Origin: Pseudobowmanella zhangzhouensis
GTDB taxonomy: Bacteria > Pseudomonadota > Gammaproteobacteria > Enterobacterales > Alteromonadaceae
Assembly (NCBI RefSeq): GCF_042662685.1
Contig: NZ_JBHSYO010000007.1
Location: forward strand, 310,001 to 374,000
Direction of reading: 5' to 3'
Length of the DNA: 64,000 nt
How positions within the stretch are numbered: the first letter of the stretch is position 1; each line of letters starts with the position of its first letter. Shown here one piece after another: positions 42,821-52,007 of this stretch. A program made the translations under genes and the position numbers. The notes beneath the pieces were generated by a model. The model ran no database searches and was not told the DNA's origin. It saw only the letters and a list, made by a program, of their open reading frames with translations.

Positions 42821-43672
42821 GTGCAAACCATCAGTGACATTCTGAGTCTGCGTGAACAACGCCGTCAGTGGCAACTGGACGGCAAAGTGATTGGTTTTGT
42901 ACCGACTATGGGTAACCTGCATGATGGCCACCTTGAGCTGGTGCGCTGTGCGCGGGAACATTGCGACGTGGTGGTGGTGTCGATTTTCGTTAACCCGATG
43001 CAATTTGGCGAAAACGAAGATTTGGATGCCTACCCGCGCACGCTAGATGAAGACAAAGCGAAACTGCGCAGCCTTAACGTGGATGTGTTGTTTACCCCGC
43101 AGGCAAAAGACATTTATCCCCGCGGGCTGGAGCAGCAAACCTTCGTCGAAGTGCCGGGCTTATCCTATATGATTTGTGGCGCCAGCCGGCCGGGGCATTT
43201 CCGTGGGGTGGCGACTATCGTGTGTAAGCTGTTCAATATGGTGCAGCCAAATCACGCGTTTTTCGGCGAGAAAGACTTTCAGCAACTGCAGGTGATCCGC
43301 ACTATGGTGCAGGATTTGTCGATGAATCTGACCATCCACGGCGTGCCTACCCGACGTGAAGCCGATGGCCTGGCCATGAGTTCCCGTAATGGTTACCTCA
43401 GCGCAGAACAGCGTCAGCTGGCGCCCAAGGTCTATCAAACCCTGACCAGCATCGCGGAGCAGATTCAACTGGGTCGTCGTGACTTTGACAAGCTGATTGC
43501 GGAACATGCCGCGGCGCTGAATAGCGTTGGCTTTAAAACCGATTATATCGAGATTCGCTCTGCTACTAGCCTGCTCAAGCCCGGGTTTGAAGAGCTGCAA
43601 TTGGTGATTCTGATTGCCGCGTTTTTGGGCAAAACCCGCCTGATTGATAACCTGCCGGTCAGCCTGAGCTGA
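42821..43672 (+). CDS. panC: Pantothenate synthetase
   Basis: 283 residues with a GTG start preceded by AAGGG. The nucleotidyl-transfer motifs are PTMGNLHDGHLELV (HIGH-like), GEKDFQQL and MSSRNGYLS (KMSKS-like). It joins pantoate and beta-alanine using ATP. Beta-alanine is presumably supplied by the convergent PanP gene. Ends at a hairpin shared with panP. Confidence 0.96.
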   Translation: MQTISDILSLREQRRQWQLDGKVIGFVPTMGNLHDGHLELVRCAREHCDVVVVSIFVNPMQFGENEDLDAYPRTLDEDKAKLRSLNVDVLFTPQAKDIYPRGLEQQTFVEVPGLSYMICGASRPGHFRGVATIVCKLFNMVQPNHAFFGEKDFQQLQVIRTMVQDLSMNLTIHGVPTRREADGLAMSSRNGYLSAEQRQLAPKVYQTLTSIAEQIQLGRRDFDKLIAEHAAALNSVGFKTDYIEIRSATSLLKPGFEELQLVILIAAFLGKTRLIDNLPVSLS

Positions 43673-43678
43673 TCGTGT

Positions 43679-43702
43679 CCTGAGCAGATAATCCTGCTCA
43701 GG
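43679..43702. terminator. Hairpin between panC and panP
   Basis: CCTGAGCAG (43679-43687) / CTGCTCAGG (43694-43702), 6-nt loop, overlapping the panP stop codon. No T-run, so termination would be modest, but it separates two convergent genes. Confidence 0.5.
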
Positions 43703-45317
43703 CTTCCTGCAGACACATTGCCTGTAGCTCGTTCCATAGCGGCGAGCGGCGGGCAATTTCTGTTTGTTCGCGCAGTATTTCCTGCAGATGTTGTGAATTG
43801 GTCAACGGGTTGGCCAATACCGTGCGGAACACCGAAATCGGTTGGTCCGGATACTTTTCTATGGTCAAACGGGTGCGTGATACAAAGGATTTACCCGCTT
43901 CACGCTGGCTCTTCTGGATCCACACGGTTAATTCATCCAGCTTACTGTTGAGGGCTGGCTGCAAATGCGGGGCTTCAAGCAGCGCCTGCTTTACAAACGA
44001 CGGAACGCAACGATAGGTCATCAGGCACAGGGTCGGCTCGGTGGTAAGCTCAAAATCCTCGTGATGATTAATCAGATTGGCAAAGTGTCGCGCCTTTTCG
44101 ATGCTGATATCGATCAGCAGCTGATAACCCTGACGTCCGAAAATATGCATGGCCGCATACAACATCATGGCCATACCATTGCGTGAGCCTTCCAGCGTGG
44201 TCGCGCCCAAATCTTTGGAGCCTTCACGCAGGATATAGTTGGCGTGGTGGCGCACTGCATTACTGGCGTCCGGATCTTTAAACAGCACCATGCCAGCACC
44301 CATCGGCACATACATCTGCTTGTGGGCATCCAGTGTGACGGAGTCAGCCAGTTCTATGCCGGCCAACAGGCCGCGGTATTGATTGGAAAACAGTGTGGCA
44401 CCGCCCCAGGCAGCGTCCACATGAAAATGGCACTCAAGCTGGTTGGCAACGGCGGCCAACTCAGTTAATGGGTCGATATGACCGGTTTCTGTGGTACCGG
44501 CAATGCCGACCAGCGCCAGCACTTTGCCGCCTTCGGCTTGAATTTGCTGACCCATTTCCAATGCGCGTGCCGGATCGAGTGTCTGTCCGGGACAATCCAG
44601 CGCAATCAGGTTATCCCGACCGATACCGAGTAAATCGGCGGCTTTACGTAATGAATAATGGCCGCGCTGAGAGGTGATCACCACTAAGCGGTTATAGCCG
44701 TATTCCTGCATGGCACCTTGCAGACCGCTTTTGGCGATACCACGGAAACGCCCGCGCGCCTTAAACAACTGATTGCGGGCTACCCACAAAGCAGAAATAT
44801 TGGCGATAGTGCCGCCGGAGCAAAACGCACCAAGGGAATGGTTGGCGCTGTGTAAATAGGTGCTGTAGAAGGCCTCATCACCCTGATACACCAGTTGGTG
44901 CATCATCCCCAGCACCTGACGCTCCAGTGGCGTAAAGGCTTTAGAGGTTTCGATTTTAACCAGGTTCTGGTTTAACCCGACCAGTAGTTTGGCCAGCGGC
45001 ATATGAAAATACGGCAGCGCCGAGGTCATATGCCCGATAAATTGTGGTGAATAGGTGTTAACCGAGTTAGCCACCAGTTTGTTCAGCAGCTTTTCGGCGT
45101 GATCGCTTACAAACTCCGGATCTTCCGGAACCCGGAAGTCATTGAAGTCCTGCTCGATTTGTTCAAGCGAGGTGGCACGGGCGACCACGTGGCGCGACAA
45201 AAAGTCCGCCAGATTGACAGACAAATGCTGCTCGATCTGGGCAAGCTTGGAATCACTACCCTCAGGCGCGGTAAATACGCGGTAGAGGTGTTCCAGACTG
45301 GCGCGGGCTTTATTCAC
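43698..45317 (-). CDS. panP: PLP-dependent aspartate 1-decarboxylase PanP
   Basis: 539 residues, group II decarboxylase fold. The PLP Lys is K333 in LDAHKQMY, with H220 (ring stacking) and D301 (HVDAAWGG). It resembles glutamate decarboxylases but belongs to the PanP branch that makes beta-alanine from aspartate and replaces the pyruvoyl enzyme PanD in Vibrio and Alteromonadales. Its place beside panB and panC supports that role. Convergent with panC and divergent from the EAL gene. Confidence 0.9.
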   Translation of the reverse strand: MNKARASLEHLYRVFTAPEGSDSKLAQIEQHLSVNLADFLSRHVVARATSLEQIEQDFNDFRVPEDPEFVSDHAEKLLNKLVANSVNTYSPQFIGHMTSALPYFHMPLAKLLVGLNQNLVKIETSKAFTPLERQVLGMMHQLVYQGDEAFYSTYLHSANHSLGAFCSGGTIANISALWVARNQLFKARGRFRGIAKSGLQGAMQEYGYNRLVVITSQRGHYSLRKAADLLGIGRDNLIALDCPGQTLDPARALEMGQQIQAEGGKVLALVGIAGTTETGHIDPLTELAAVANQLECHFHVDAAWGGATLFSNQYRGLLAGIELADSVTLDAHKQMYVPMGAGMVLFKDPDASNAVRHHANYILREGSKDLGATTLEGSRNGMAMMLYAAMHIFGRQGYQLLIDISIEKARHFANLINHHEDFELTTEPTLCLMTYRCVPSFVKQALLEAPHLQPALNSKLDELTVWIQKSQREAGKSFVSRTRLTIEKYPDQPISVFRTVLANPLTNSQHLQEILREQTEIARRSPLWNELQAMCLQEA

Positions 45318-45462
45318 ACAATTGTCCTATTACAGCATCAGGGGGGCGGACTTTACCTTAATTTTGGCGTTCCACCAAGTGAGTCGCACGGTGTCACACT
45401 GGCAGCCCGGCTTTCCCTGTTACGTTACAAACTGTTTACATCGATCAGATTGCAACCTTAGA

Positions 45463-46227
45463 ATGAAACCAGCAGATACGCTACTATTTGAAATCTATCT
45501 GGTTTTTGGTTCACACATGCATGTAAAACTCATTGATGGCAAAGTCGATCTTGATCACATAGTGCCCTACTTTCAGCCGGTGATTGATTTACACACCCAT
45601 TCGGTTGTCAGTTACGAATGTCTGGCGCGTCTGGTTACGGCCAGTGCCCAGTTGTTTTTGCCCTCGGAATTTTTGTCATTGGTAGAGCAGGATGCCTGCA
45701 GTGGCCAATTGGCCCAGCGTATCTTTAGCCTTAGTGCCCACTATTTTCGTGATACCAGCACCGCCTGGAGTATTAATTTATGTGCCAGTGATGTGTGTGA
45801 TAAGCAGTTTCTGGTGTTTATCCGCGAGCAACTGGGCGATTACCCAGACCCTCATCGGGTAACGCTTGAGGTCAAAGGCGAATCGGCGCTGGCCTGTGCC
45901 GAACGCTTTGCGGAGTTTCTTGGTTGGTGTCGGGAAACGGGTATCAATGTGGTGATTGATCGTTTTGACCCCGCCATCTCGCCAGCCGCGCATATCTTAA
46001 GTCTGCCGATTCAGGGCATTAAACTGGACGGGCAATTGAGTCGTCATTTTGCCAGTGACGTGCAGGTACAGCAGCAAATTCGCGAGCTTGCCCAGCAGTC
46101 TGCGGCAAAAAATATTGTGCTGATCGCCGAACATATCGAAGACGAAGCGACCCTCGAGGCCGCCCGCGAACTAGGGATCCGCTATGCACAGGGCTTTTAT
46201 TTCAGTCAGCCTCAGGCAAGGGTTTAA
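45463..46227 (+). CDS. Degenerate EAL-domain protein
   Basis: 254 residues from the ATG at 45463; an ATG at 45517 (236 residues) is equally possible as neither has a clear ribosome site. It is a stand-alone EAL fold: YECLARL replaces E-A/V-L-x-R, INLCAS keeps the Asn, IDRFDP replaces DDFGTG (second Asp lost), GIKLD keeps the Lys, and AEHIED and AQGFYF keep the end motifs. With the second metal Asp missing, activity is unlikely; c-di-GMP binding or protein interaction is more plausible. Its stop overlaps tamB's by four bases. Confidence 0.75.
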   Translation: MKPADTLLFEIYLVFGSHMHVKLIDGKVDLDHIVPYFQPVIDLHTHSVVSYECLARLVTASAQLFLPSEFLSLVEQDACSGQLAQRIFSLSAHYFRDTSTAWSINLCASDVCDKQFLVFIREQLGDYPDPHRVTLEVKGESALACAERFAEFLGWCRETGINVVIDRFDPAISPAAHILSLPIQGIKLDGQLSRHFASDVQVQQQIRELAQQSAAKNIVLIAEHIEDEATLEAARELGIRYAQGFYFSQPQARV

Positions 46228-49200
46228 TCCGGCTTAGGCGCTTTCGATTTTTCATCGTCATCCAGACTAAAGCGCCAGTAAATATCCAATGCGGTATTCA
46301 ACGCGGTGCTGACAGCCTCAATATAAAGTTTGGGCTGTAATTCATAACGGATCGCCACCTCGGCGGCGGAGTTAAAGATACCGATACCGTAGCGCAGTTG
46401 TACGCCCGGCGCGATGTAGCCAGTGAGGTTCAACTTGGTGTCATCGCCCTGACCACTGGCGTCCATGGCCAGATTATCCACCCCAAATGTATCGCCAATT
46501 TTACCGATCAGGTTTTCGCTGCGGCTCAAACCCGCCGCCATCAGCATGCTGGCAAACACCGCATCCTGACTTTGACTACTGCCGCCACTATCCGGCGCAC
46601 TGCCGCGCAGTAAATAGGACAGTGATGCGGCGTCATCCATGCCCGGCTCGGAGAAGAAGCTGATTTGTGGCTGATTAATGTTGCCACTTAAACGCAATCC
46701 GGCAATCACGTTGTCCTGGGTTAAGTCCGGATTACGGATGGCCTCCACCGAAATCAATGGCTGCTCAATGGGTCCGTTGAATTGCAGTTCACCGGTGCGG
46801 ATTAACAGGTTTTGGCCATAGGCACGGTAGCGGCCATCGACCAGACGCAGGATACCATCGGTATGCAGACCCTGTGGTCGCTGACGAATAGATAACTCGC
46901 CCTGCAGGAATGTGGTGAGGCCAAAAGCATCCAGATACACTTTGTCGTTTTCATTCGGATCGATAAGGACATCTAAGTCCAGTTTAATCCGTTGACGCTG
47001 ATTGGTTTGTGATGACTCACTGTCGACAATTATTACGTCATTTGAAGGTGTGTCCGCACTAGTGGGTAACTTACGAATTTTAACGTGCGCCTCTGGAACG
47101 ACGATTTTACCCGCCACATCCAATTGACTGGGGGTAAAGCCCAGCAGTAAATGTGGGCTGATAACGGCGCGAAGATCGCGCTGATAAGCGACAGTCAGAT
47201 TGTCACCGATAAGGGCCAGATTACCGCGAAAATCTGGCAGCCACTGAACATTGCCGGACAGCTCCCCGTTGCCCTGACCTGATTTGAAACTGCCATCAAT
47301 GTCCGCCTTTTGCCCGTTCAGGGTGAAGGTTTGCTCGATATTCTCCAGCCGCATGGGGAGTCCACGTAAGGCAAACAGGCCCTGGGTTAAGGTAATTTTC
47401 CCGTGGGTTTGCGGATCTTGCAGACTGCCACTGAGTTTGGCATTGCCGGATACGATCCCCTCGATGGCATCAATATCCACGCTTAAATCTTTGAACGGCT
47501 TGAGATTCAACGCGTCCAGTTGCCAGTTGCCATCCAGCATGCGCGCACCGCCAAGATCCTTGATGGCCGTTTGCAAATTCAGCTTGCCTAGCTGTGGGCT
47601 GTCCAGATTGAAGATGACCTGTGCGTCTTTGGGATTCATTTCCGCAATCATCACCAGATCATTGATATGCAGTTGCGTACCTTTTTTACCCACATTCAAC
47701 TGCCAGTCGGCAGGGGTGAGCATAGCGGTGACCGTCATCGTCGGTAAGGTGGCCAGTGGCCAGCTGCCAACCAGATCGATATTCAGCTGGCTGGTGGTAT
47801 CCAGTGGCGGAATGTTGCTCACCCAGCGATTGAGCAAAGGTTTCACTGCCACTTCTTCGATGGTTATCATCCAGTCAAGCTGGTTATCCACCAGGCGCGC
47901 TTCCTGAATACAGAGTTTGGTGTCATTTTCCGCCCAGCAATGGGCCGACAACCGGTAACGCTGGGTTTGCCAGTTCGCGCTGATATCAAACGGATCGAGC
48001 AGATTCAGGGTGACGTAGCGCGAGCTAATCCGGCCACTGTGCCAGCGACCCTGCCATTGGTTGTCGCTGAGTTTACCGTGGATCTCTGCTGCCAGTTGGC
48101 CTTCGCCCCCCAGGGTTTTGATTTTAAAAATGTGCTCGTCGAGGGCGCCAGACAGCGACAGGGTCGCTTTATCAACCTGATGGTTGGCACTGCCCGCCTG
48201 ACTGAGCAGCAGATAGAGGTTGAAGTCGTCCTTATCCTGCCAGGTCATTTCGCCGTCAACGCCCTGACTAAACCATTCACCATAACCCAGCGCGGTGCCA
48301 TCTAGCTCAAATTGTGCCTCCGGTTGTTGCAGGGTGCCGCTAATGTGGCCATTGAGCATTAACTTGCCGTGCAAGCCAGGATAAAAGCTGGCTAAATCGG
48401 GCAGATTCGCCGCCACCTGAATGTCTTCGGTTTGTTGCTGGGTAATCCGGCCGCTCAGACTAATCTGGTTGCTGCCTTGCAGCAGGCGCAGGTCTGATAA
48501 CTGGATATCGAGTTTATCATCCAGTTGCACCGCGCCGTGCAAAGACAAGGGCAGGCTAAGCCATTGCCCCTGAAAATCAATTTGCTCGAAGCTGGCCTGC
48601 CAGTGTCCGTCATTGAACTGGAATTGATGGCTCAGGCTGCCGGCGACGCGATTATTAAAGCCCCGTAAATCGGGCAGTACACTATCTAATTCGGCCAGAT
48701 TAAGACGGCTGCTACCCTGCCAGTGCCAACCCTGCTGCCAGAGTAAGGTACCGGATGTCATGCTGGTCAATTGCGCCTGATTCAGACTCAGGCGGCTAAC
48801 CTCGACGGCTACCGGTTCTCCGCTGGCATCCAGCTGCAACTCCAGCGGGCCCGCTTTTGCATGCTTTGCTTTGGCACTCAGGCTCGCTCTGAACTGGTTG
48901 AGTGGACCGCTGAAGGTCGCATGGGCGTTGATACTGCTGAGTTGTGCGTCTGCCACTTGCCAGTTTCGGGCATCGACCGTCAGATCGGCCGGATAAAATG
49001 CCTGAGTAAGGTCCACCGTGCCTTTAACAACGAGATTGCCACCCTGCGGGTTACTGACCTGCACATTAGTGAGCAGTTGTTGTAACGAGCCCTTAGCGCT
49101 GGCCTGAATCTGCTGGATGGGTAAGGTCGCATCCTGCAACTGAATATGGCTTTGCAGGTCAATGCTGGGGGAGTCTGTCAGGCTCAGCATGGCCTGTACT

Positions 49201-49961
49201 GTCAGTGAAGCGGGTGTGCTGTCCACTACCAGTGATTTTATTTCGATGTTGTGCTGATGTAAGCGCCCACTTAGTTGGATCGACTTGATCTGACTTTGAT
49301 CATCAATTACCGGTTCGGCGATCGTGACACTCGCTAATTGAATATCGACAGGGATATACACAGGCGGCAGATGAATTGCTGGCAGCGTCAGATTATGTGG
49401 ATTAAAGCCGCTGGATGAGTCCGGGGGATTGCTCTGCGCAGCGGTCTGCCACTGTGGTTTGTGGATAACTGTGTGCGTGAGTGCTAGCGTGTTATCAAAC
49501 TTCAGGCCGCTGCCCAGTTGCGCTACCTGAAGTTGTCCCCACTCAGTATTGAGCTGTAAATCATTGATTTTCAGTTGTTTGATCCGAATTGGGATCGGCG
49601 ATTGGATCGCTTGAGGGGCGGATTGATCGTTCGACGCGCTTACCGCGAGCAACGCCACTGTGAGTGAGTCGGCGCTCAATTCACTGAGGGTAATCTCACT
49701 TTTTAGCAGGGCAGTGATGGAGATATCCACCGATAGCCTGCTGGCGTTTATTTGCAAACCGGGCTGCGTCATCGCCACATCTGAGACCGTCAGGCCAGAC
49801 CAAAGACTACCTTGCTGATATTGCATCTCAATACCAGCCACGCCATTAAGCTGGCTGACCAACAGACGCGCGCCCCAAGGGGTCAGTAACATACCTGTCA
49901 GTAGCACTAAGCTGGCACACAGTACCAGTACCAACCAGGCTGCGCGTTTTGCCCAACTCAT
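46224..49961 (-). CDS. tamB: TamB, translocation and assembly module subunit
   Basis: 1245 residues. An N-terminal signal anchor (about 5-27) is followed by a very long beta-helical AsmA-like repeat region and the C-terminal DUF490 domain, ending with YWRFSLDDDEKS. It spans the periplasm between the inner membrane and TamA and is related to bridge-like proteins linked to phospholipid transport to the outer membrane. Its start overlaps the tamA stop by four bases. Length is in the normal TamB range. Confidence 0.93.
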   Translation of the reverse strand: MSWAKRAAWLVLVLCASLVLLTGMLLTPWGARLLVSQLNGVAGIEMQYQQGSLWSGLTVSDVAMTQPGLQINASRLSVDISITALLKSEITLSELSADSLTVALLAVSASNDQSAPQAIQSPIPIRIKQLKINDLQLNTEWGQLQVAQLGSGLKFDNTLALTHTVIHKPQWQTAAQSNPPDSSSGFNPHNLTLPAIHLPPVYIPVDIQLASVTIAEPVIDDQSQIKSIQLSGRLHQHNIEIKSLVVDSTPASLTVQAMLSLTDSPSIDLQSHIQLQDATLPIQQIQASAKGSLQQLLTNVQVSNPQGGNLVVKGTVDLTQAFYPADLTVDARNWQVADAQLSSINAHATFSGPLNQFRASLSAKAKHAKAGPLELQLDASGEPVAVEVSRLSLNQAQLTSMTSGTLLWQQGWHWQGSSRLNLAELDSVLPDLRGFNNRVAGSLSHQFQFNDGHWQASFEQIDFQGQWLSLPLSLHGAVQLDDKLDIQLSDLRLLQGSNQISLSGRITQQQTEDIQVAANLPDLASFYPGLHGKLMLNGHISGTLQQPEAQFELDGTALGYGEWFSQGVDGEMTWQDKDDFNLYLLLSQAGSANHQVDKATLSLSGALDEHIFKIKTLGGEGQLAAEIHGKLSDNQWQGRWHSGRISSRYVTLNLLDPFDISANWQTQRYRLSAHCWAENDTKLCIQEARLVDNQLDWMITIEEVAVKPLLNRWVSNIPPLDTTSQLNIDLVGSWPLATLPTMTVTAMLTPADWQLNVGKKGTQLHINDLVMIAEMNPKDAQVIFNLDSPQLGKLNLQTAIKDLGGARMLDGNWQLDALNLKPFKDLSVDIDAIEGIVSGNAKLSGSLQDPQTHGKITLTQGLFALRGLPMRLENIEQTFTLNGQKADIDGSFKSGQGNGELSGNVQWLPDFRGNLALIGDNLTVAYQRDLRAVISPHLLLGFTPSQLDVAGKIVVPEAHVKIRKLPTSADTPSNDVIIVDSESSQTNQRQRIKLDLDVLIDPNENDKVYLDAFGLTTFLQGELSIRQRPQGLHTDGILRLVDGRYRAYGQNLLIRTGELQFNGPIEQPLISVEAIRNPDLTQDNVIAGLRLSGNINQPQISFFSEPGMDDAASLSYLLRGSAPDSGGSSQSQDAVFASMLMAAGLSRSENLIGKIGDTFGVDNLAMDASGQGDDTKLNLTGYIAPGVQLRYGIGIFNSAAEVAIRYELQPKLYIEAVSTALNTALDIYWRFSLDDDEKSKAPKPD

Positions 49962-51673
49962 AATGCTGGCCCCATGGTGATGTGCAGGCGGGTATAGGTA
50001 TCGATATCATTTTTACCGCGACCAAGATAAACCCGCACCGGGCCAACCGGCGACAGCCAGATCGCGCCTATACCGGCACCAATGGCCGGATCGGCGGCGA
50101 ACTTATTCGATACACTGCCGGCATCAACAAATACCGCAGCCCGCCAGCTATCCGTCACCGGATAGGAGTATTCCACACTGGCGACAGCCAGATAGCGTCC
50201 GCCGGTCAGATCCCCTTGTGCATCGGTTGGCGACAAGCTGCGGTATCTGAAGCCACGCACCGATTGGTCACCGCCAGCGAAGAACCGCAGCGATGAAGGC
50301 ACCTGATCAAATTCATTGGTGGCAATCGCGCCGGCTTCGAAACGCCATACAAAACGGTGCTCATCAATGCTGCGCAGCCAGCGTGAGTTAGCGGTGATCC
50401 GCAACATATTAATATCTGAATACACATCATCGGCGGCCAGCTCGACGGTGAGAGTCTGGCGATCGCCCCAGTCCATATCCAAACCGCCCCGATGCCGGTA
50501 ACGCGAAAGCGTTAAACCGGGGATAAGCAGGTTACTGACCTGCTCGGGCTCATTGGCCTGGCTAAAGGTTTCACGCTCCAAACGCAAAAATGCGATGCGC
50601 TGCCAGTCGGCATCCAAGGGTTGCCAGTGACGCTGGGCACCTAAAGTAAATTTATCCAGAACGGTGTCTTCCTCATGCAGGACCTGATAACCAAACTGGA
50701 AAGACGCATAGTTTTTGGCCGCATCTTCCAGCGGGAGCCGATAGTCCACTGCCAGATTTTGTTCTTTCTGGCTGGCGAAGATTTCTGCGCCCATGGAATG
50801 CCCGAATGGATTGACCCAGGGACGACGCCATTTAAGCCGAAAACGTGGCCCTTCGTCGTCTGACGAAACGCCGCCACCTACATCAAAATTATCCCGTGGC
50901 TTGTGGGTGACGTTAACCTCCAGCGGCACGTGAGCGTTTTTGGCCTCGGCAACGATAGGGCGCACCAATACCCGCTGAAAATAGCCGGTTTCACGCAACA
51001 GGTTGTTAAACTCAGCCAGCTTTTCCACGCTGTAGACATCACCACTGTGCAGCGGTTGCAGGCTACCTATCAGCTCCAGCGCGATTTCATCTTCGGGCAT
51101 TCGAATTTCGCCAATGCGGTAACGCGGCCCAGATTCTGCCAGCAATATGATTTGTGCGCTTTGCTCGCTGAGGTTGACGCGAATTTCACTTTGGCTGAAC
51201 TGGAAATCAAAATATCCCAGCGTTAGCGCGCGGGTTTGCAGGGCCGTTTTGAGTTTTTCATACTGCACCTGATTAAGTGGCTTGCCAGCGCGCAGGTTGA
51301 ATTCTTTTATCACACTGGTAAATGCGCTTTGCTTCAGGTCGGGTGTGGTGACACGGATTTGGGGTTCAGCCAGTAAGACTTGCGCTCCGGGGGTAATTTT
51401 TACCCGCCACTGGTCATCTTTAATGCGCTCCGGTTCAATAAGCGGCTCGTAATAACCATACACCTGCATAGCCTGCTGACAGGCCTTTTTGACCTGATCA
51501 CTAAAGCGACTGTAACCAGACAGCGGCACATCCATGCCCTGTAAATAGGCGCGGATGTTGTCCGCGACGGGGCCTTGCGGCGCACCCTGCAATTCAAACG
51601 AGACGGTCTGTGCCCAGGCCAGACTACTGAAACAAAGCCAGCTGGTAATAAAGAGCCGGCGAAAAACCTTCAT
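49958..51673 (-). CDS. tamA: TamA, Omp85-family outer-membrane protein
   Basis: 571 residues. A signal peptide (1-21) is followed by three POTRA domains (about 22-265) and a 16-stranded Omp85 barrel with GGDQSVRGFRY (the conserved VRGF loop motif) and IGAIWLSPVGPVRVYLG near the end. It works with TamB in outer-membrane assembly or lipid homeostasis. First gene of the tamA-tamB operon. Confidence 0.94.
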   Translation of the reverse strand: MKVFRRLFITSWLCFSSLAWAQTVSFELQGAPQGPVADNIRAYLQGMDVPLSGYSRFSDQVKKACQQAMQVYGYYEPLIEPERIKDDQWRVKITPGAQVLLAEPQIRVTTPDLKQSAFTSVIKEFNLRAGKPLNQVQYEKLKTALQTRALTLGYFDFQFSQSEIRVNLSEQSAQIILLAESGPRYRIGEIRMPEDEIALELIGSLQPLHSGDVYSVEKLAEFNNLLRETGYFQRVLVRPIVAEAKNAHVPLEVNVTHKPRDNFDVGGGVSSDDEGPRFRLKWRRPWVNPFGHSMGAEIFASQKEQNLAVDYRLPLEDAAKNYASFQFGYQVLHEEDTVLDKFTLGAQRHWQPLDADWQRIAFLRLERETFSQANEPEQVSNLLIPGLTLSRYRHRGGLDMDWGDRQTLTVELAADDVYSDINMLRITANSRWLRSIDEHRFVWRFEAGAIATNEFDQVPSSLRFFAGGDQSVRGFRYRSLSPTDAQGDLTGGRYLAVASVEYSYPVTDSWRAAVFVDAGSVSNKFAADPAIGAGIGAIWLSPVGPVRVYLGRGKNDIDTYTRLHITMGPAL

Positions 51674-52007
51674 ATTGATGTGATCCCTGCCTCACGGCGC
51701 GTCATGGACGCAATCAAGTCTATCCTGAATGTACGCAAAGAGTGCGCCAGTTTGCTGGTTGTAGTGTACGGTGCGCGGTCAGCCAATCATAGCCGCTTGA
51801 TTGATAATATTTGTAGATAATTTAGACGCTTAGCTTAAGTATCACGAGCCATAGCCGATGAATTGGAGTGAATGAGCGGTGAAATTTTGTCCGGCATCTT
51901 CATTTTTTAGCCAGTTTTGATATAACCGTACGGGTAGCCAATGAATGGCTGCAAAGGAATGCATGGCTTTTGCGCCAGCAACAATAACAAAAATAATGAG
52001 TAGGCCA
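51674..52007. other. Divergent intergenic region tamA / chemoreceptor
   Basis: About 330 bp upstream of both genes, if the chemoreceptor starts at 52008. It contains AT-rich stretches with -10-like sequences (TATAAC near 51920) but no sigma-28 site that I can recognise. No open frame with coding character. Confidence 0.35.

Noticed and set aside
42545..43003. Minus-strand ORF over panB-panC
   Set aside because: Antisense to two intact, well-recognised genes; no family features.
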